Shown one piece after another: positions 1 to 12,900 of a stretch of DNA of 64,000 nucleotides. Below the pieces are notes generated by a model. That model made no database searches, was not told the DNA's origin, and saw only the letters and a list, made by a program, of their open reading frames with translations. The translations under genes and the position numbers were made by a program. The DNA is taken from assembly GCA_003342895.1 (NCBI GenBank), contig PTFA01000086.1:3312902-3376901 (forward strand). The letters are read 5' to 3'. The stretch comes from Casuarius casuarius. Taxonomy: Eukaryota > Chordata > Aves > Casuariiformes > Casuariidae. Position 1 is the first letter of the stretch. Each line of letters begins with the position of its first letter.

Positions 1-3000
1 CCTCCGGTGCCCTGGGCGTGTTCGGGGCGGCGCTGCCCTCCCGGCCGATCGGCGCGGAGGAGGTGGCCTGAGCGCGCCGGTGCCGGGCCCGGGGGGCTGC
101 CGGGAGCGGGGCCGCGCGCCGCGGCGGGGTGGGGGTTTCCCGGGCGGAGCCGCCCCCTAAAACGGTCCCTCTGGGTGCAGACGCCTGGCAGCAGGGCAGG
201 GCAGGCACCGACGGAGGCTTCGGCCTCAGGGCATCTCAGTGTGCTGTGCTGAGGCACCGGTGCCGCAGCCCGGGAGGGGCGATGCCTGGGTTTCCGCCTC
301 GGCCCTCTCTCCCTGGAGCTTGTTGTCACTTCCCTGAGCTCTGACCAGCAGCAGATGTTCAGCTGTGCTGTGGAAGTAGCATTATGTTCCGTAAATAACT
401 GCAAACTCTTCAGGACAGGAATGTATAACGCNTTGCGAGGTAACAGTGTGAGCAGTGCCAGGTGTCCCTGCCGCTCCGGTGAGCTCGTTCGCAGGTGACG
501 GCTCAGGGAGGGCAGGACGCGCTGGAGCCCTCGGTGACAGTGCTGCGTGCTCGCAGTTGCCAGCAGGTCAGCTAAAGCGCTTAGCCTGCAGATTCAAGGC
601 AATCAGTGGAAAAGCAGGTGTTCCTACTTGCACGGAGCACAGCAGTGATAAGAAGATGAGGTGTGTTCATTAGTTTCTCGGTTTTCTAAGCTGTTCAAGG
701 CCCTTCCATACCCACTCCGGCTTGAAAGAAGGTGGTGTGTGATGTCGCTCAGCTCCTGGTCTAGATGTGCACTTGTGATCACTCGTGAACTGTGATCACA
801 GTNGGTGATACCTGTGCGTTACGGAAGAGCAGTCACTTGCTCTCCCTGTTCACTGTGCCCTTGCTTACAAGGAAAACACTTGTCCCCAGGCAACTCGTTA
901 CCCTTATCTTTAGTCGTAGGTGGAAGTTCCTGAGAGTCAGGTGGCGTAGTGTATGTATAGTGATGTCTAGCAGCAGTGCATATTGCAAGTGCAGATTTCT
1001 TTGGTGTTATGTAAGTAATTTACATACACAAACAGCATCAGAATATTTACATACAGCATCAGAATATGCATGTGTGGCAGGAGCGTGTGATGTTGAACCA
1101 CCGAGTTCTTAGGAACACAGGTTACGTGTACTTGTGCAGCGTGAATAACCGCTCTGGAGTATTTCCACGACTTCTTTAAGCNTATACTTTGTGGTTTTGG
1201 CATTTTATCCCTTCATGTGGGACATATGTTTAAACACGAGTGCTCTGTAAACACAGGTTATCAGTACGGACTTCAAGTCATTCGATTGATTCGCTTTGCC
1301 AGCCCAGCCGAAGCCGNGGCGGTGTTTCTGGGCGTGGACAGGCCTCACTGGGATCCCTGTGTTCAGAGCACCGGTCTGCTTGTGCAGGCTGAACCTGGGG
1401 GACCCGCTAATAGGTAGCGTGGCGTTTCCCCACGGTCAGCTAATTGTTCCCTGTGGACCTACCCATTCAGCTCTTCTAATCAGGGTGTGGTTTTCTCATG
1501 CAGGAAGTGGTGTTAATTAACTCTTATTTCATTACTCCAGAGATGGAGTCTCCCACATTATGACCCGATGCTGTCTTGAAATACTCTTGTTCTCGTGTCT
1601 TAATTTAATTTTATGATTCTCTGCTCTTCAAGGATGTTAACTTACATNCTCATGGCCTTTCTAGATCAAAACTCTGAGCTGCAAAAATCTTTGTCCTGAC
1701 TTCCTTTAAAAGATTGTGTTGCAGCCACATTGGAGATCTTACTGATCCTCCCTGATGTTCCTAGTTCCCTTTTCCTTACATGGTACAGTTCAGAAGGACT
1801 GGATTTAGCATTTAGAAATAAACTTGGCCAGACAGTAGGTCAACACAGAGGAGTAATAGAGAGGCTGCTCCCCTGAACACGTGCTAGACGTAGTGTGAAC
1901 GTGCCTCTAGCGACGTGACAGGATGTGCACCTCGCTACAGTCATGTGGTCCGCGCGTGCCCCTTCTCCAGCTCGAGCGTGTGACGTGTGTAACGCTGCGT
2001 GGGGAGGTGGAGAGCGGGCTGCCGGCGCTCGCTGCGGTGGTGAGCCACAGCCAGCGCGTTTGGAGGCGGTNGTGCAAACAAGACGTCAACTGACCTGACA
2101 GCTTCTGGGCATGTTAGAGTTAACTAAAACCAGGGCCCCTCGGGGCTGCGGGGGCAGCTGAGATCTCNCTCCTGGGTGCAGGCATTAAAGTTATGCTTCT
2201 GATGCCTTAATCCATATGGGTCCACCCTGAGCCGTGTTGTGCCTTGCTCTCGACTTCAGTGCCTCGGGAGGATTTAGCAGCGATTAGCAGTAGGAAGCTG
2301 CTCTCCGTCTAGCTGTTCAGAATGTCACCATATCCCGACACGCCTGTTCTTTTTTTAGAGGCAATAAATGAGGTTTTTGTAGAGGTGTAAAGCAGTACAG
2401 CAAGGTACAAGAGAATACCTTGTGCNAGTTCTTTCTCTCTGCTTTTTGTCTGTTGTCATAGCAGAGTGCCTGAGAGATTGTAGCCTTGTTCCTGGGAGCA
2501 GGGAGGCAAGGATAAGGCTGCAGGAGTTGTGGGTTAAGTAATATGCAAGAAGCTCAAGAACTGTGCTTGCAATGCTAGAAAAGAAATTCCAGGACCACCA
2601 ACGTGCTGGATAATGCTTTTTCCTGTTAGCGCGACAGTTTTATTTACAAGTGCTGAGATTTTGAATTTTGCTGATCATAAGGTGATTTAACTACAGGCAT
2701 TTGAGGCCAGAAATTTGTTCCCAGATTCAGCTATACCAACAATACTGAATATTGAATGAAATGCATTTTTTAAAAAAGATTTGATGTGGAGGAGCATTAT
2801 GCCAGCAACCACTGGGAGAAGGAAACTAGGACAGCGTGAGAAGATGTCTGCTTTGTCCCTGTTACATTTGGCAAGGGGGAGGGAAGGGGTTAGTGGCTCA
2901 GGGAAGAGGAATGTCATTTGACAAAATATGCACACCTCCCATGGATAAATAAGCTTCTGCTTCACTTTCCTGTTAGACCACTGGAATGAGTCATCCAGGC

Positions 3001-3053
3001 AATAGAACAGTCTTTCTCAGATAAAAGTAAAACATGCTTTTTCTTTTCAACAG
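1..3053 (+). other. PEDS1: PEDS1 intron 1 (3' part); GC-rich at its start
   Basis: Bases 1-200 are strongly GC- and CpG-rich, as expected of the edge of the PEDS1 promoter CpG island. No PEDS1 first-exon codons could be found there, so exon 1 is taken to lie upstream. From about 300 onward the DNA is ordinary intronic sequence with no supported gene. Confidence 0.6.
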
Positions 3054-3173
3054 GAAAAAGATTACAAGAATGGATCTCCGTCATCTTATGCTTCTCTCTG
3101 ATCTGTTTCAATTTTTACAATCTTCTCTTCTACGTGCNACTGGAACACACGCCCTCTGTTATTGTTGGGATAT
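3054..3173 (+). CDS. PEDS1: PEDS1 coding exon 2
   Basis: The acceptor follows TTTCTTTTCAACAG and the donor is GTAAGT. The exon starts with the last two bases of a glycine codon, then reads [16 protein letters not shown] and ends VIVGI plus one base. The product is a hydrophobic, membrane-type segment. The N at 3138 makes one codon ambiguous (CNA). Confidence 0.95.
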
Positions 3174-6100
3174 GTAAGTAGAAACGGTTTGCTGCAGTGA
3201 ACAAGGCAAGACTGTCTGTTGTAGTGCTGGAAACAAATATGTGATATTTCACACTTGCCTCATTACTAGAAAGGGAGAGGGACCTTTGTGCATGTGCAGT
3301 TATAGTGTCTCTGAGACAGTGTCTGCAAGAATTGTTACTACTTTGTCTTTCATTTCATTTCAGTGGCTTCTAAGGAATCTCACAGGTGAAGTTTTTAACC
3401 TGAAGTAGCAAATAGCTGTTTACTAAATATGTAAGGACACTACTTTTCAGTGTAGTTGTAAGCATAAGGACTATTTAGAAGGAAAATAGCTGTCAGAGCT
3501 GAGGGGGAAAAAGAAAACACTTGATGCACAAAAATATTTACAAGAATTTCTCAGAAAGTAAAAGCTCTTATAAAAGGTGTCTCAGACACCACATTGGCTA
3601 GGATTTCTGGGGACTGATAATTAAAAACAAATACTTTGGAATTAGTATTATGCTTTCATGTCAGGAGGTGAAATTTGGCCTTTACCATAAGCATTGACTT
3701 TTTTGTAAGAGTATAAGAAAAGTTGCAGCTTCCTTGTGATAATAAATGTGACTTTCGGTCTATTAGTATTTTGTTTGATTGGAAACCTAGGAAAACCAGC
3801 TCAATCTGGTGTTGTGCCTCAGATGTGGAGAGGCGTTAAAGCTGGCTGGATCTTGCCAGTACAGAGCTGGTCCTGCCTGAATGACCCTTTTAAGTGTAAC
3901 ATAAGTTTCAAATGCTTTTCCTCTTGCTGTGAGTGGAGGGTCTGTCTTTGAGTGTTATGACTGATCATTGCTGTTCATTAGTTCTTGGATGGGAGATACC
4001 TCCATGATTGTTTTTCTTCTGTCTTGGAGTTTAGGAACCAATTTGTTTCCTCCAGCACTGCACATAATTTATCTAAGCAATTTACTCCTTCCTGGGCATC
4101 AGTTAGGAGTGGAGAAGGGAGATCTGTTTTTTGATTCAGGCATGGACTTTCGTTATGAAGAATGCAATATTGCTTTTTATGTCTTACTGAAGTGTTTTTA
4201 AATCTACTGGCCCAATCCATATGCTGTTGTTTTTAGTGACTTAAACACAAGTATTCAAGATAGTTATAAGAAGAAGCAGGAATCTGATAGTGTTGCATTC
4301 CAAAGTGATTTTGAAGACAGTAAGTAGTAGCAGTCTTCTCCTGATCCTAAGATGTATTCTGAATACCATAGTCTACCACCCTGCTCTTTCAGGAGCTGTT
4401 ACGGACATGTATATCTACCAGAATAGTTACTGCTTTATAAAAATAGATGCAATGTGAGTTGGTGACTTTGCCTTTTTAGTGAAGGAGAAGAAGAAATAGT
4501 AAGGATTCTAGTTTTATGCCATACAACTGTATTGATAGAATTGGGTACTGCATGAATTTAACTGAAGAAAAAACTTGTCTCAGAATAAGCTGGCTACTAA
4601 AAGGGACTCCACAGTATTCATTACACCATTCTCAGTCTAAACCTGTCCACAATTTGAATGCTTGCTTAACAGAGAGAAAAAGTATGTGTTATGTGGACTT
4701 TGTATTATTACTGTAGTAATGAAATGCTGTTGCACAGAAACTTTCTTGAGAGCAGGCCAAAGAGAGAGCAGTAGAACAGACTGAGCTGAAGCAGGTGGCA
4801 CCAGGGGCTAACTTGGCCTGGCTAACTTGGGCTTGTCTGGGCAGTGAACATGGTTATTGGTAGCTGGGTTATCCTGCTTCAGATGAGAATGTTCTTGTGG
4901 CAAAACTCTGCGCTCCTGTCTGTCAGATAACTCTTCTAGTCTACTGTCTGGTCACAGTGCCACGTGTGTGTTTTGTTTTTTTCTTTAATGTTGAAAGGCT
5001 TCAGAGATTTTCCTGAAAAACATATGGGTAACTAAACTGTGGGAAAGGCTCTGNAAACAATGTATATTGGCTATGTGTGTATAAGAGGGAATGTGGGAAA
5101 AGGAAAGGAGATTAATTTAAAAAATTGGAAGAATGTTAGCTGTGCAATGCAGAGCTTTCCTAATTTCCTGGTGAAATTCTAGCAGGGAAGGCAGGGAAGA
5201 GGACGGCAACTAAGCATTTTGATAGTCTAGTGTGCTTGCAGCATTTATTGAATGCGATATTAACTGCTGTTTGTGGGTGTGTATAAATGTTTACATATTT
5301 TTATATGAACTGCATTATTAACTGAAAGGAGATGCAATCATAATTATGACACTGGATAAGATAGCTACAGGTGCTCAGCTTCCGTGTTTTGTAATAAAAG
5401 TAATTTTTCTGTAAACTGGGTGTGAGTTATATGTTTTAAAGGAAAACGGTACTTGTTCATAATCACTGTTGCATATTACTAATTGTACAAAACCAGCAGA
5501 TTCAAAAAGTGATCCCTGATAGATGCTGCGAATTGGTGTCAAGGTTGAGAAGTAGTAGCCCCTGTTGGCCATTTAAACACTACTGGCTTGGCGTCTGAGC
5601 GAAGGGCGAGCTGTGTCCTCCCACCACGAGTTGTTCCAGTTCACTTGCCGAAGTTAAAATCTTTGCTGCCCCTGAGCTGGTGAGATAGAGGTATTGGGAG
5701 GAATGGAGAAGAAAATGCCATGGGAACTATGCCATCGTGATAAGGAGAGATGGGGGAGAGAATTGGTAATGATGATTAACCTGTAGTAGGATCTGTTTGC
5801 AACTAGCTTTCATCTCAAAGTTAATATTGATAAAAGTCGAAGTCCTCTGTTATCCTGGTTACCAACTTAACTGATAAAGCAGCCAATTCACTGATAATAT
5901 TATTTAAGTAGTAGTGAATGATTAAGTAGCAGAATCTGGATTCTGTGTAAATAAAGAAGTGTGGAAATAACTGATAGCATCTGTAAAAATGAGTGNAATA
6001 AAATATTGGGTGCTGCATACCATCCTGTTTTGCTGTCTTCAATACATCATGTCTCCAGATGAAGTGTGGATGATGTTGGATTCACATCATACAGTGATGA

Positions 6101-6907
6101 TTAGCTTTTACTAAGTTTTGTGAAACTCGTCTGCCTANCTGTCCTGCTTCCTAGATAACCACTTGCAATACAACTGGTAAGACAGAGGATGTTGGGTCAC
6201 GGGCATTGTTGGATGTGTCCTATTAAAAACCTTCCTGATGTTTAGGTTACAAAATCGATCTTTGAGCTGAAATCGGAAGATAAACATTCTGCTANTGAGC
6301 TAGCTCTGTATAAAGTTCACCTCACGTCTTTGTCTTTGGAAATAACAGGAATTTGAGAAATTTGAAAGTGAGGAGTGGTCTGGTCTTGTGTGTGTTGTCC
6401 TGGGCCAGTTCATTAAGATGGACCCCTGTGTGCTCTTATGTAAATATTTTTTTCTTTTAAGAAATAGAGACTGATTTGAGCCTTTATAACATTGTTTCAC
6501 CTAGCCTAGACCCTGCCTATATAATTAAAGGCTGTNTTACTATCTTTTCTCTCAATTCCCTTTAAAGGCATATGTAGTTGTAGGTTGAGTTATATTGTAA
6601 ATATGTTAATTAGAAATACTTGGGACTAAAAAGATACAATCTTCCTCANCCTGGCTCTCAGAAAGCAGTCACTTCCTTGTGTGAAGTGAACAGGCAGTCT
6701 GCTTAGAAGTGAACTCGCATGGCTTGCTGTAATTTGCTGTGTCAAATCACAGCCTACAGGTGCACTGTGCAGTGAGAAGGCAGGTGAGAAATGTATTATG
6801 TTGTTTTAGAAAAACTTCTGAGCTACATTGTTTTGTGCTGACTAAAGATCATCTTGCAGGAAAGGAAGAGGAACTCATGTGACTCTTCCGTACCGTCCCC
6901 TCCTTCC

Positions 6908-6943
<36 letters not shown>

Positions 6944-9900
6944 GGCAGAGGATGGATTTTCTCTTATATCTGTGCTAAGTCTAGTCACACCTTATTCTGA
7001 ATCTCTTCAGCTATGAGGAGCTATGAAAACTCTCTTCTTCATGCAGGCTGACAATTATGGGGAAGTAGATGTGAATTTAGTTATTTTGTATATAATATTT
7101 ATAATTGTATGTGTATACATGTGTATGTTTTTAAATATGTGTATATGTGTGCATATATATGCATGTATATACATCCATAACTCTGTAGGTGCACGTGTAT
7201 ATGCTTAACTGGTGTAGGCTTGGCAGGAAAGCAGGATGTGATGAAGGTTTGATACCCCCACGTTGCCGGTTGAGACTGGACTTCCCGTTGCCACGGGACG
7301 CCACCCTCGCGATCCAGCAGAACCGGAGAACAGCCTCTGCCGCTTTGTAGGAGCTCAGTAATGCCGGGGGACGAGATTGGCGTAGATGTTCCTTCTGTGA
7401 CAATGGAGAAGTCTCACCAAAACAAATAAGATTAGGCTTGAAAGCTCTTATACCTTAAGGCTCCTCTGTGGTGTGTAGCATATTATTCAGTATACATGAG
7501 GTGTTACATAGGTGGGATATTAATAGCATCTAGATAAAAAATTTGGCAAGTTACAGCACAGATTATGGGTTTTTTTCTTTTTTGTTCACTGCGTCTTTCT
7601 GTGAGGTTTTAATGCTTTTTTGCTGAATTAGTTGACTTGTTTCTGGTGCTTTTATCTGCAGCCAGGCTTTGTTTTTAGTAGATACTGTTTAATTGCAGCC
7701 TTATAAAAATTGGTTATTAAGTTTGTGTTCTAGCCTGTTTATATGCGTAAAAACTGCACCACATATGCTGCTATCTTTAGGCAGGTAGGTTTGACACAAG
7801 ATAAGATTAATCATTGCTGAAGTGAGAGATAGGGAAATAATTTCTTCAATCCTCTTTGCAGCAGAAATGTCTAATTATTACTGGTGTCGTGGATTGAGAG
7901 AGCATGCAGAAAGAAGTCACTTGGTTTATTTTTAAAATAGAAACTTATTTAGATCAAGGCCCCAAACGTTTTGTTCAAGGTTGAGTAGCTCTGCAGAGCT
8001 ACTCCTTGGTTAGCTGCACTGCAGAGCCCAATGATGATACGTAATACATCTGGTATCAATATGCCAGCTGTGGCACATGTTAAACACACTCCAGAAACCA
8101 TAGCTACTCTTTGAAATGGGCTGCTGTGCATGCGTATCAGCTGCTTCAAAATCCTATTGCTTTATAGCAAAAGACAAAGCCTTTTGTATATCTATAATGA
8201 CCTCGCTTCATTTTGGATTTGCTTTGGGCACTGAAATGAATTTCCACTTGGAAATTTGATTTAAAGTTTCTTGAAATTACAGCAGAGGAAGCTTTAACAA
8301 ATGAAAAATCTCCTTTATTTGAGTCTTGGCCCAAATAAATCAAGTCTTTGTCACCTGCAGTCTCATCCCATCTGAAATAACTGTTGGTTACTTGGTAACT
8401 GTCAGTAATTTGGTGTTTTCCATCCTAAACTGTATCATCATCTGAATGTGAAGGCTCCACAAATTGTCGTGATTAAAGAGGTGAAACTTCAATTCTCTGT
8501 TTTTCTTGCACTGATTCTATTGCAATAATACAATTTATATTGTTTACATCTTCCCTTTTAGTGTTAATCCATTTCAAATAGGGGTGTGTGTGTCTTAACA
8601 TAGGAGCTCCAGGTCTTTCCCATTGCAAAGATCCTCTGGGTTGTTGGCCTTGAAAGGGGAATTGTGGCATATAATGACTGTTTTGCATTGGGGCAGATGA
8701 TTTTGACACTAGTTATCTGTTCTTCATCTAACTCTGATTAGGGGACAAACTTCTGACGCGTGCGCTAGCAGCTGTTCCCTGGCAGGATAGCTGAAGGTTG
8801 TGCTGTCGTGGGGGAGAGCTGAGCCAGCCTCCCTGCTTGATGTTGCTTGTCCTGGAAATGGAGGGAGGCTGGTGACGTGCCCCGTCTGTGCTTTCCTACT
8901 NGGCTATTTGTGTGTGCAGTGAACGTGCTATTCCTCTTTATCTTGGTGACGGGGCCTAAGTGACAAAGAAAGCTCTGTTTGCTTGCTGTGTTGTCAGGGG
9001 CTCTCTTAAAGTTGCAGGGGACTTTGAGTAGAGGATTTAAGAAGTATAGGTCTCAGTGGTCCTGATTCACTCAAAGTGCCTCTTTCATTTCAAAACACCA
9101 AAAAATATCATGCTGGAGTCTTGCCCTAATGAAGCAGTGCGTTGCAGTGAATATTGACAGAAGTGATCAACCTCAGCGGGAGAGCGTGCACCTTGAACAA
9201 AAGCAGCATTATGGCTGCTTATGTCCTAAGCCAGGCAAATGTTTAGGTATTAAGGTCCCCTCTGGGTGCAAACTTGTGTGCAGAAAGCCGCCTGGTTTGC
9301 TGAGAGCTCAGCTGACCCTGCTTGATTCCTGGGAGTATTTTACATGCGTGAAGCCAGAGGATTAGTTTGCTTAGTCACCCTGGTAAAAGGATTGGATTTT
9401 TTTCAATGAGGGAAGTTTCGCTCTTGATTTTCTTTTAGTGTCCTTTAGCTTTTTTTCTCTCATTGTTTCTTCTGGGATGTTTTAGTTGCTTTTTTTTATT
9501 CTTCAGAAAATGCATCACTGAAAAAAGTACCCACGGGGGTGGCACTTGTCTAAGACCTTGAGGCCAAGGTAAAGTTGATAGGATTCTGTTGTTTAAACAG
9601 GACAGGCATTTCGCAAATGCTCCATCAGCTGAAGAAATAGTAGGAATAGTTTGCTTTGCACTAACAGACTAAGACTAAAGACCTGAATTTAAAATTTGGC
9701 CATTCCTATCATTGAGTTTATGGGATAGTGATTCCTGTCCAAGTCATCCTTTTGGTAGATGAACGCTTGCTTTAGAAGCTGCCGCTGTTTGACTCGGGGG
9801 AGACAGTACCCATTTCCTTCGGGATCTCCTTTTGCTGGTGGCTTCTGACCTGGAGGCTCGCATTGAGGTCTCCGTCCCGCTTAACGGGGAGGCAAGGGAT

Positions 9901-12900
9901 GTGCCTGTTCTAGATAAGCGTTCCTGGGAAGAAGTGGGTTCTGCTGGCTTCCTCGTATGCGTGAGATTATTGGGGGAAGAAGAAATGTCTTCTGTATCTT
10001 ATTCTTGCAAAATAAACTCAAAAAGCATGGTGTGATCACTGGGTGAAGGGTGCTATTGTATAACAAAATATTAGGAGTTGATATTCATTTTCTAACTTGG
10101 ACATTGGCAAATATTTTCATCTGTTGAAAGTCTTAACTCTAAGGAAGATGCCTGCAGGCAGAAGGGAGTAAACTTGACATACTACTGTTCTTGAGCTATG
10201 CAGGCGTAGCCCATATTCAGCAAATTCTTTCCAATTTTGGCAGACTGTCATCTACTCCAGTCACTTCTATTGCTGTGTAAGCTGTATCTGTAATGTACCA
10301 TTTTATTTGTTTACTTTTTGCTTACCTTCTGCCTGAGGCATCCTCTCTGTGGCTTAGGTTAGTTTTTTTCCAGTCTCTGGAGCATGTTTATTATAGGCAT
10401 GGCTTATTTAAAAATCTAGCTATAATATAATAATAAAACTATATAGTTATATAATAGCTATATCTAATAATATAATATGCAGGCCTTTCTTTTATTTCAT
10501 AGTTCAGCTGTGTTCTCTGCTTACTGCCACTGTTAGCTCCAGTTTTGACCAAGTATTTCTCAGTTTGACGCAGGCAAAATGATTAACTTTTCCTTTTAAG
10601 CTGTTACATTTTATACTTGCTAAAATGCTCAGGGATTATTTTCTTAGTGTTGTAACTTGCCATAGTATCAAATCCTTGCCTTCTGGGATACAAATGATGA
10701 CTGTGCTGCAGTAAATGCACTAAATGTAGAATGCAGATGACTGAGGCATTTTATTTTTTGAGCATATACGTAACAAATAGCTGTTACTTTAGCATATTGA
10801 TTTTAATAGAAAATAAAAAAAAATCTGTCTGTGGTGGAATTAGCCTCCCTCTCTGACTCTTTTGTGCTGTAACATTCAACTAGCTCATATAGTCACTGAT
10901 TTAAAAATGACTGTACTTCTCTATGGTGTTACACAATTGCACAGAGTTATTTAATACCATATGATGATGATTGTCCCTCCCTCACCCCATCAAAGACTCT
11001 CTAACTGAAATTTTATAGTAAAAATGAAACTTCATCTGTTGCGTTGCGAGCCTTCCAGGTTAGAATCGAGTTTACTGTGCAAAGTCAGGCTCACACTTGG
11101 CTGTACAAAACCTCAGTGAAGAACAACTTTTTGTCGCAACCATGCAAAATACCTTTATCTGTTGAACAGCTTATATCTGAAGTGTCCAGCTCTCATTTGG
11201 CTGCTTTCCTCTCATGCCTGAGTGTAGTCGAGTTGCAGGAAGTGGTTTATGACTTGCTCAGAAGAGCAGTAAGTCCTTTCTTTAAGGCTGTAAGTTGTAA
11301 ACTTGTAATTTTGTACTTAGCAAGGAAGAGGAGGAGTGAGGGCTTTTCTCTAACACTAACTCCTACATATTATCTGGTTGATGAACAGACCACAAGCAGC
11401 AGCAAAACTGTGTTGGGTCAGTTATGTGTTTGNGTCAACTGCACTTACTGTCTCGTGCACCCGTTGCCCAGCAGGTGACCTGGCGGTCTCAGCGAGGGGT
11501 TGTCATCCTGTGGCACGTCCCCTGGCTTCCTAGGCGCTGTCCTAAGGATGCCTGAAGGTATGCTGGTACCTGTGAAGTATCACAAATAAGGGATGGTTGG
11601 AAAAGTACAGCCCTCCTAGCAAATGTAGGTCCTCTACATCTAAATCCTTGTTAAAACTCCTGCACAAAAATGGTATTTGTATTTATCCTTTTGGACTTCT
11701 GTTGTGTGTTCACTTGCTTTAAATTTTCTGCAGCTGATTAGACTTCATTTGTGTGCCTTTGGTCTCCCTGTATGCTAGACTTGTTTCTTCTTCTGATTCA
11801 GCAGTGTCTGCTTTCTAAACAAAGAAAAAATTCTCTTCTGTTGAGCATGTTCTGCGGTTTGCTTTTTAGCTGAAACCCCTTCTCCCCTCTTCCCCCTGCA
11901 TTTTCCATATGCTCCCTTCCTCCTCAAATATGAACTATAGATGGGCCCTTCCTATTGTTCCATCCTACACCTCAGCAGGTTAGATTAAAGAAACTAAGGT
12001 CTCTAGAGCAGCATTTATCTAATGCTTTCCTGGTTTTGCTTCTCTTCAGCATGTGAATCCACTGTTTACCGTTCACACATGAATACTGTGGATATCCTGC
12101 CTTCTCTGACTCTGATTAACTCATACTTAAATGTGGTTTGACAGCCCTGAACATATTTCACCCTCTCAATCTTGATGACAGAGCATTAAGATCTGAACCA
12201 TCTCAGAGAAGTAACTGAACACCTGTGCCTTGGTTTTCCCACTTTAAATAAAGACAACGCTAGCTGTATGAGAATATTGAGATTAATTCTCTGGTGTCTG
12301 ACATGCTTTCAAAGTCTGCAGATCAGATGCAGAGTTACAGTGCTTGCTATACATCACCTGTGTTACAGTTTGTGCTCTCTCATTATAGCTCTCTGTACGT
12401 GACGACTGGAGAGCGAGCAAGCCGTTTTGCAGTGCTAATGAAACCTGGCTCCTGGCAGTTGGGTGTTTCAGACTACCTTAGCGTAAGGCACAGCTTCAGG
12501 CACTATTCGCGCTTTCCTCTTAGCTTGCTACAAGTTGGCATCAAAGTAACATGTAAAACGTCTGTGAACTATGAGTATTTTGCTTCTATTTTTGTTTGTT
12601 CTTTCTGCTGTTACTTCAGATATTTCTGCTCTAATAATGCAGTATGCTGAAGGTGACGCGAAAACTGGTTAATAGGATGGTTACTTCAGCGAGAATGGTG
12701 TTTGACTTGTAAAGTGAAGTTTTGTTTAGGTATCTTCGCTCTAATTCAAGGCTGTTTGCTCTTTCAGGTGCTTAGTGCAGCTCCAGAAGCTTTTGCGCTC
12801 CACACAGTCTCTGTAGCTGTAGCTTACACGTGTGGTCTGAAACAAAACAAGTGTATACTGCTTATACAAACAAGTTTGCTGCTTATAAAATGTGATTTGT

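Noticed and set aside
1..250. PEDS1 first coding exon at the window start
   Set aside because: No frame there encodes the expected exon end (ALYSPG-type) before a GT donor. The GC-rich start is better read as intron 1 or the CpG-island edge.
6880..6950. Retrocopy insertion suggested by the 30-base A run
   Set aside because: No gene-like body, SINE body or clear target-site duplication flanks the run.
11044..11478. 144-codon open frame in PEDS1 intron 2
   Set aside because: It begins with TTG rather than ATG, contains an N, matches no family and lies in an intron. Chance is the simplest explanation.
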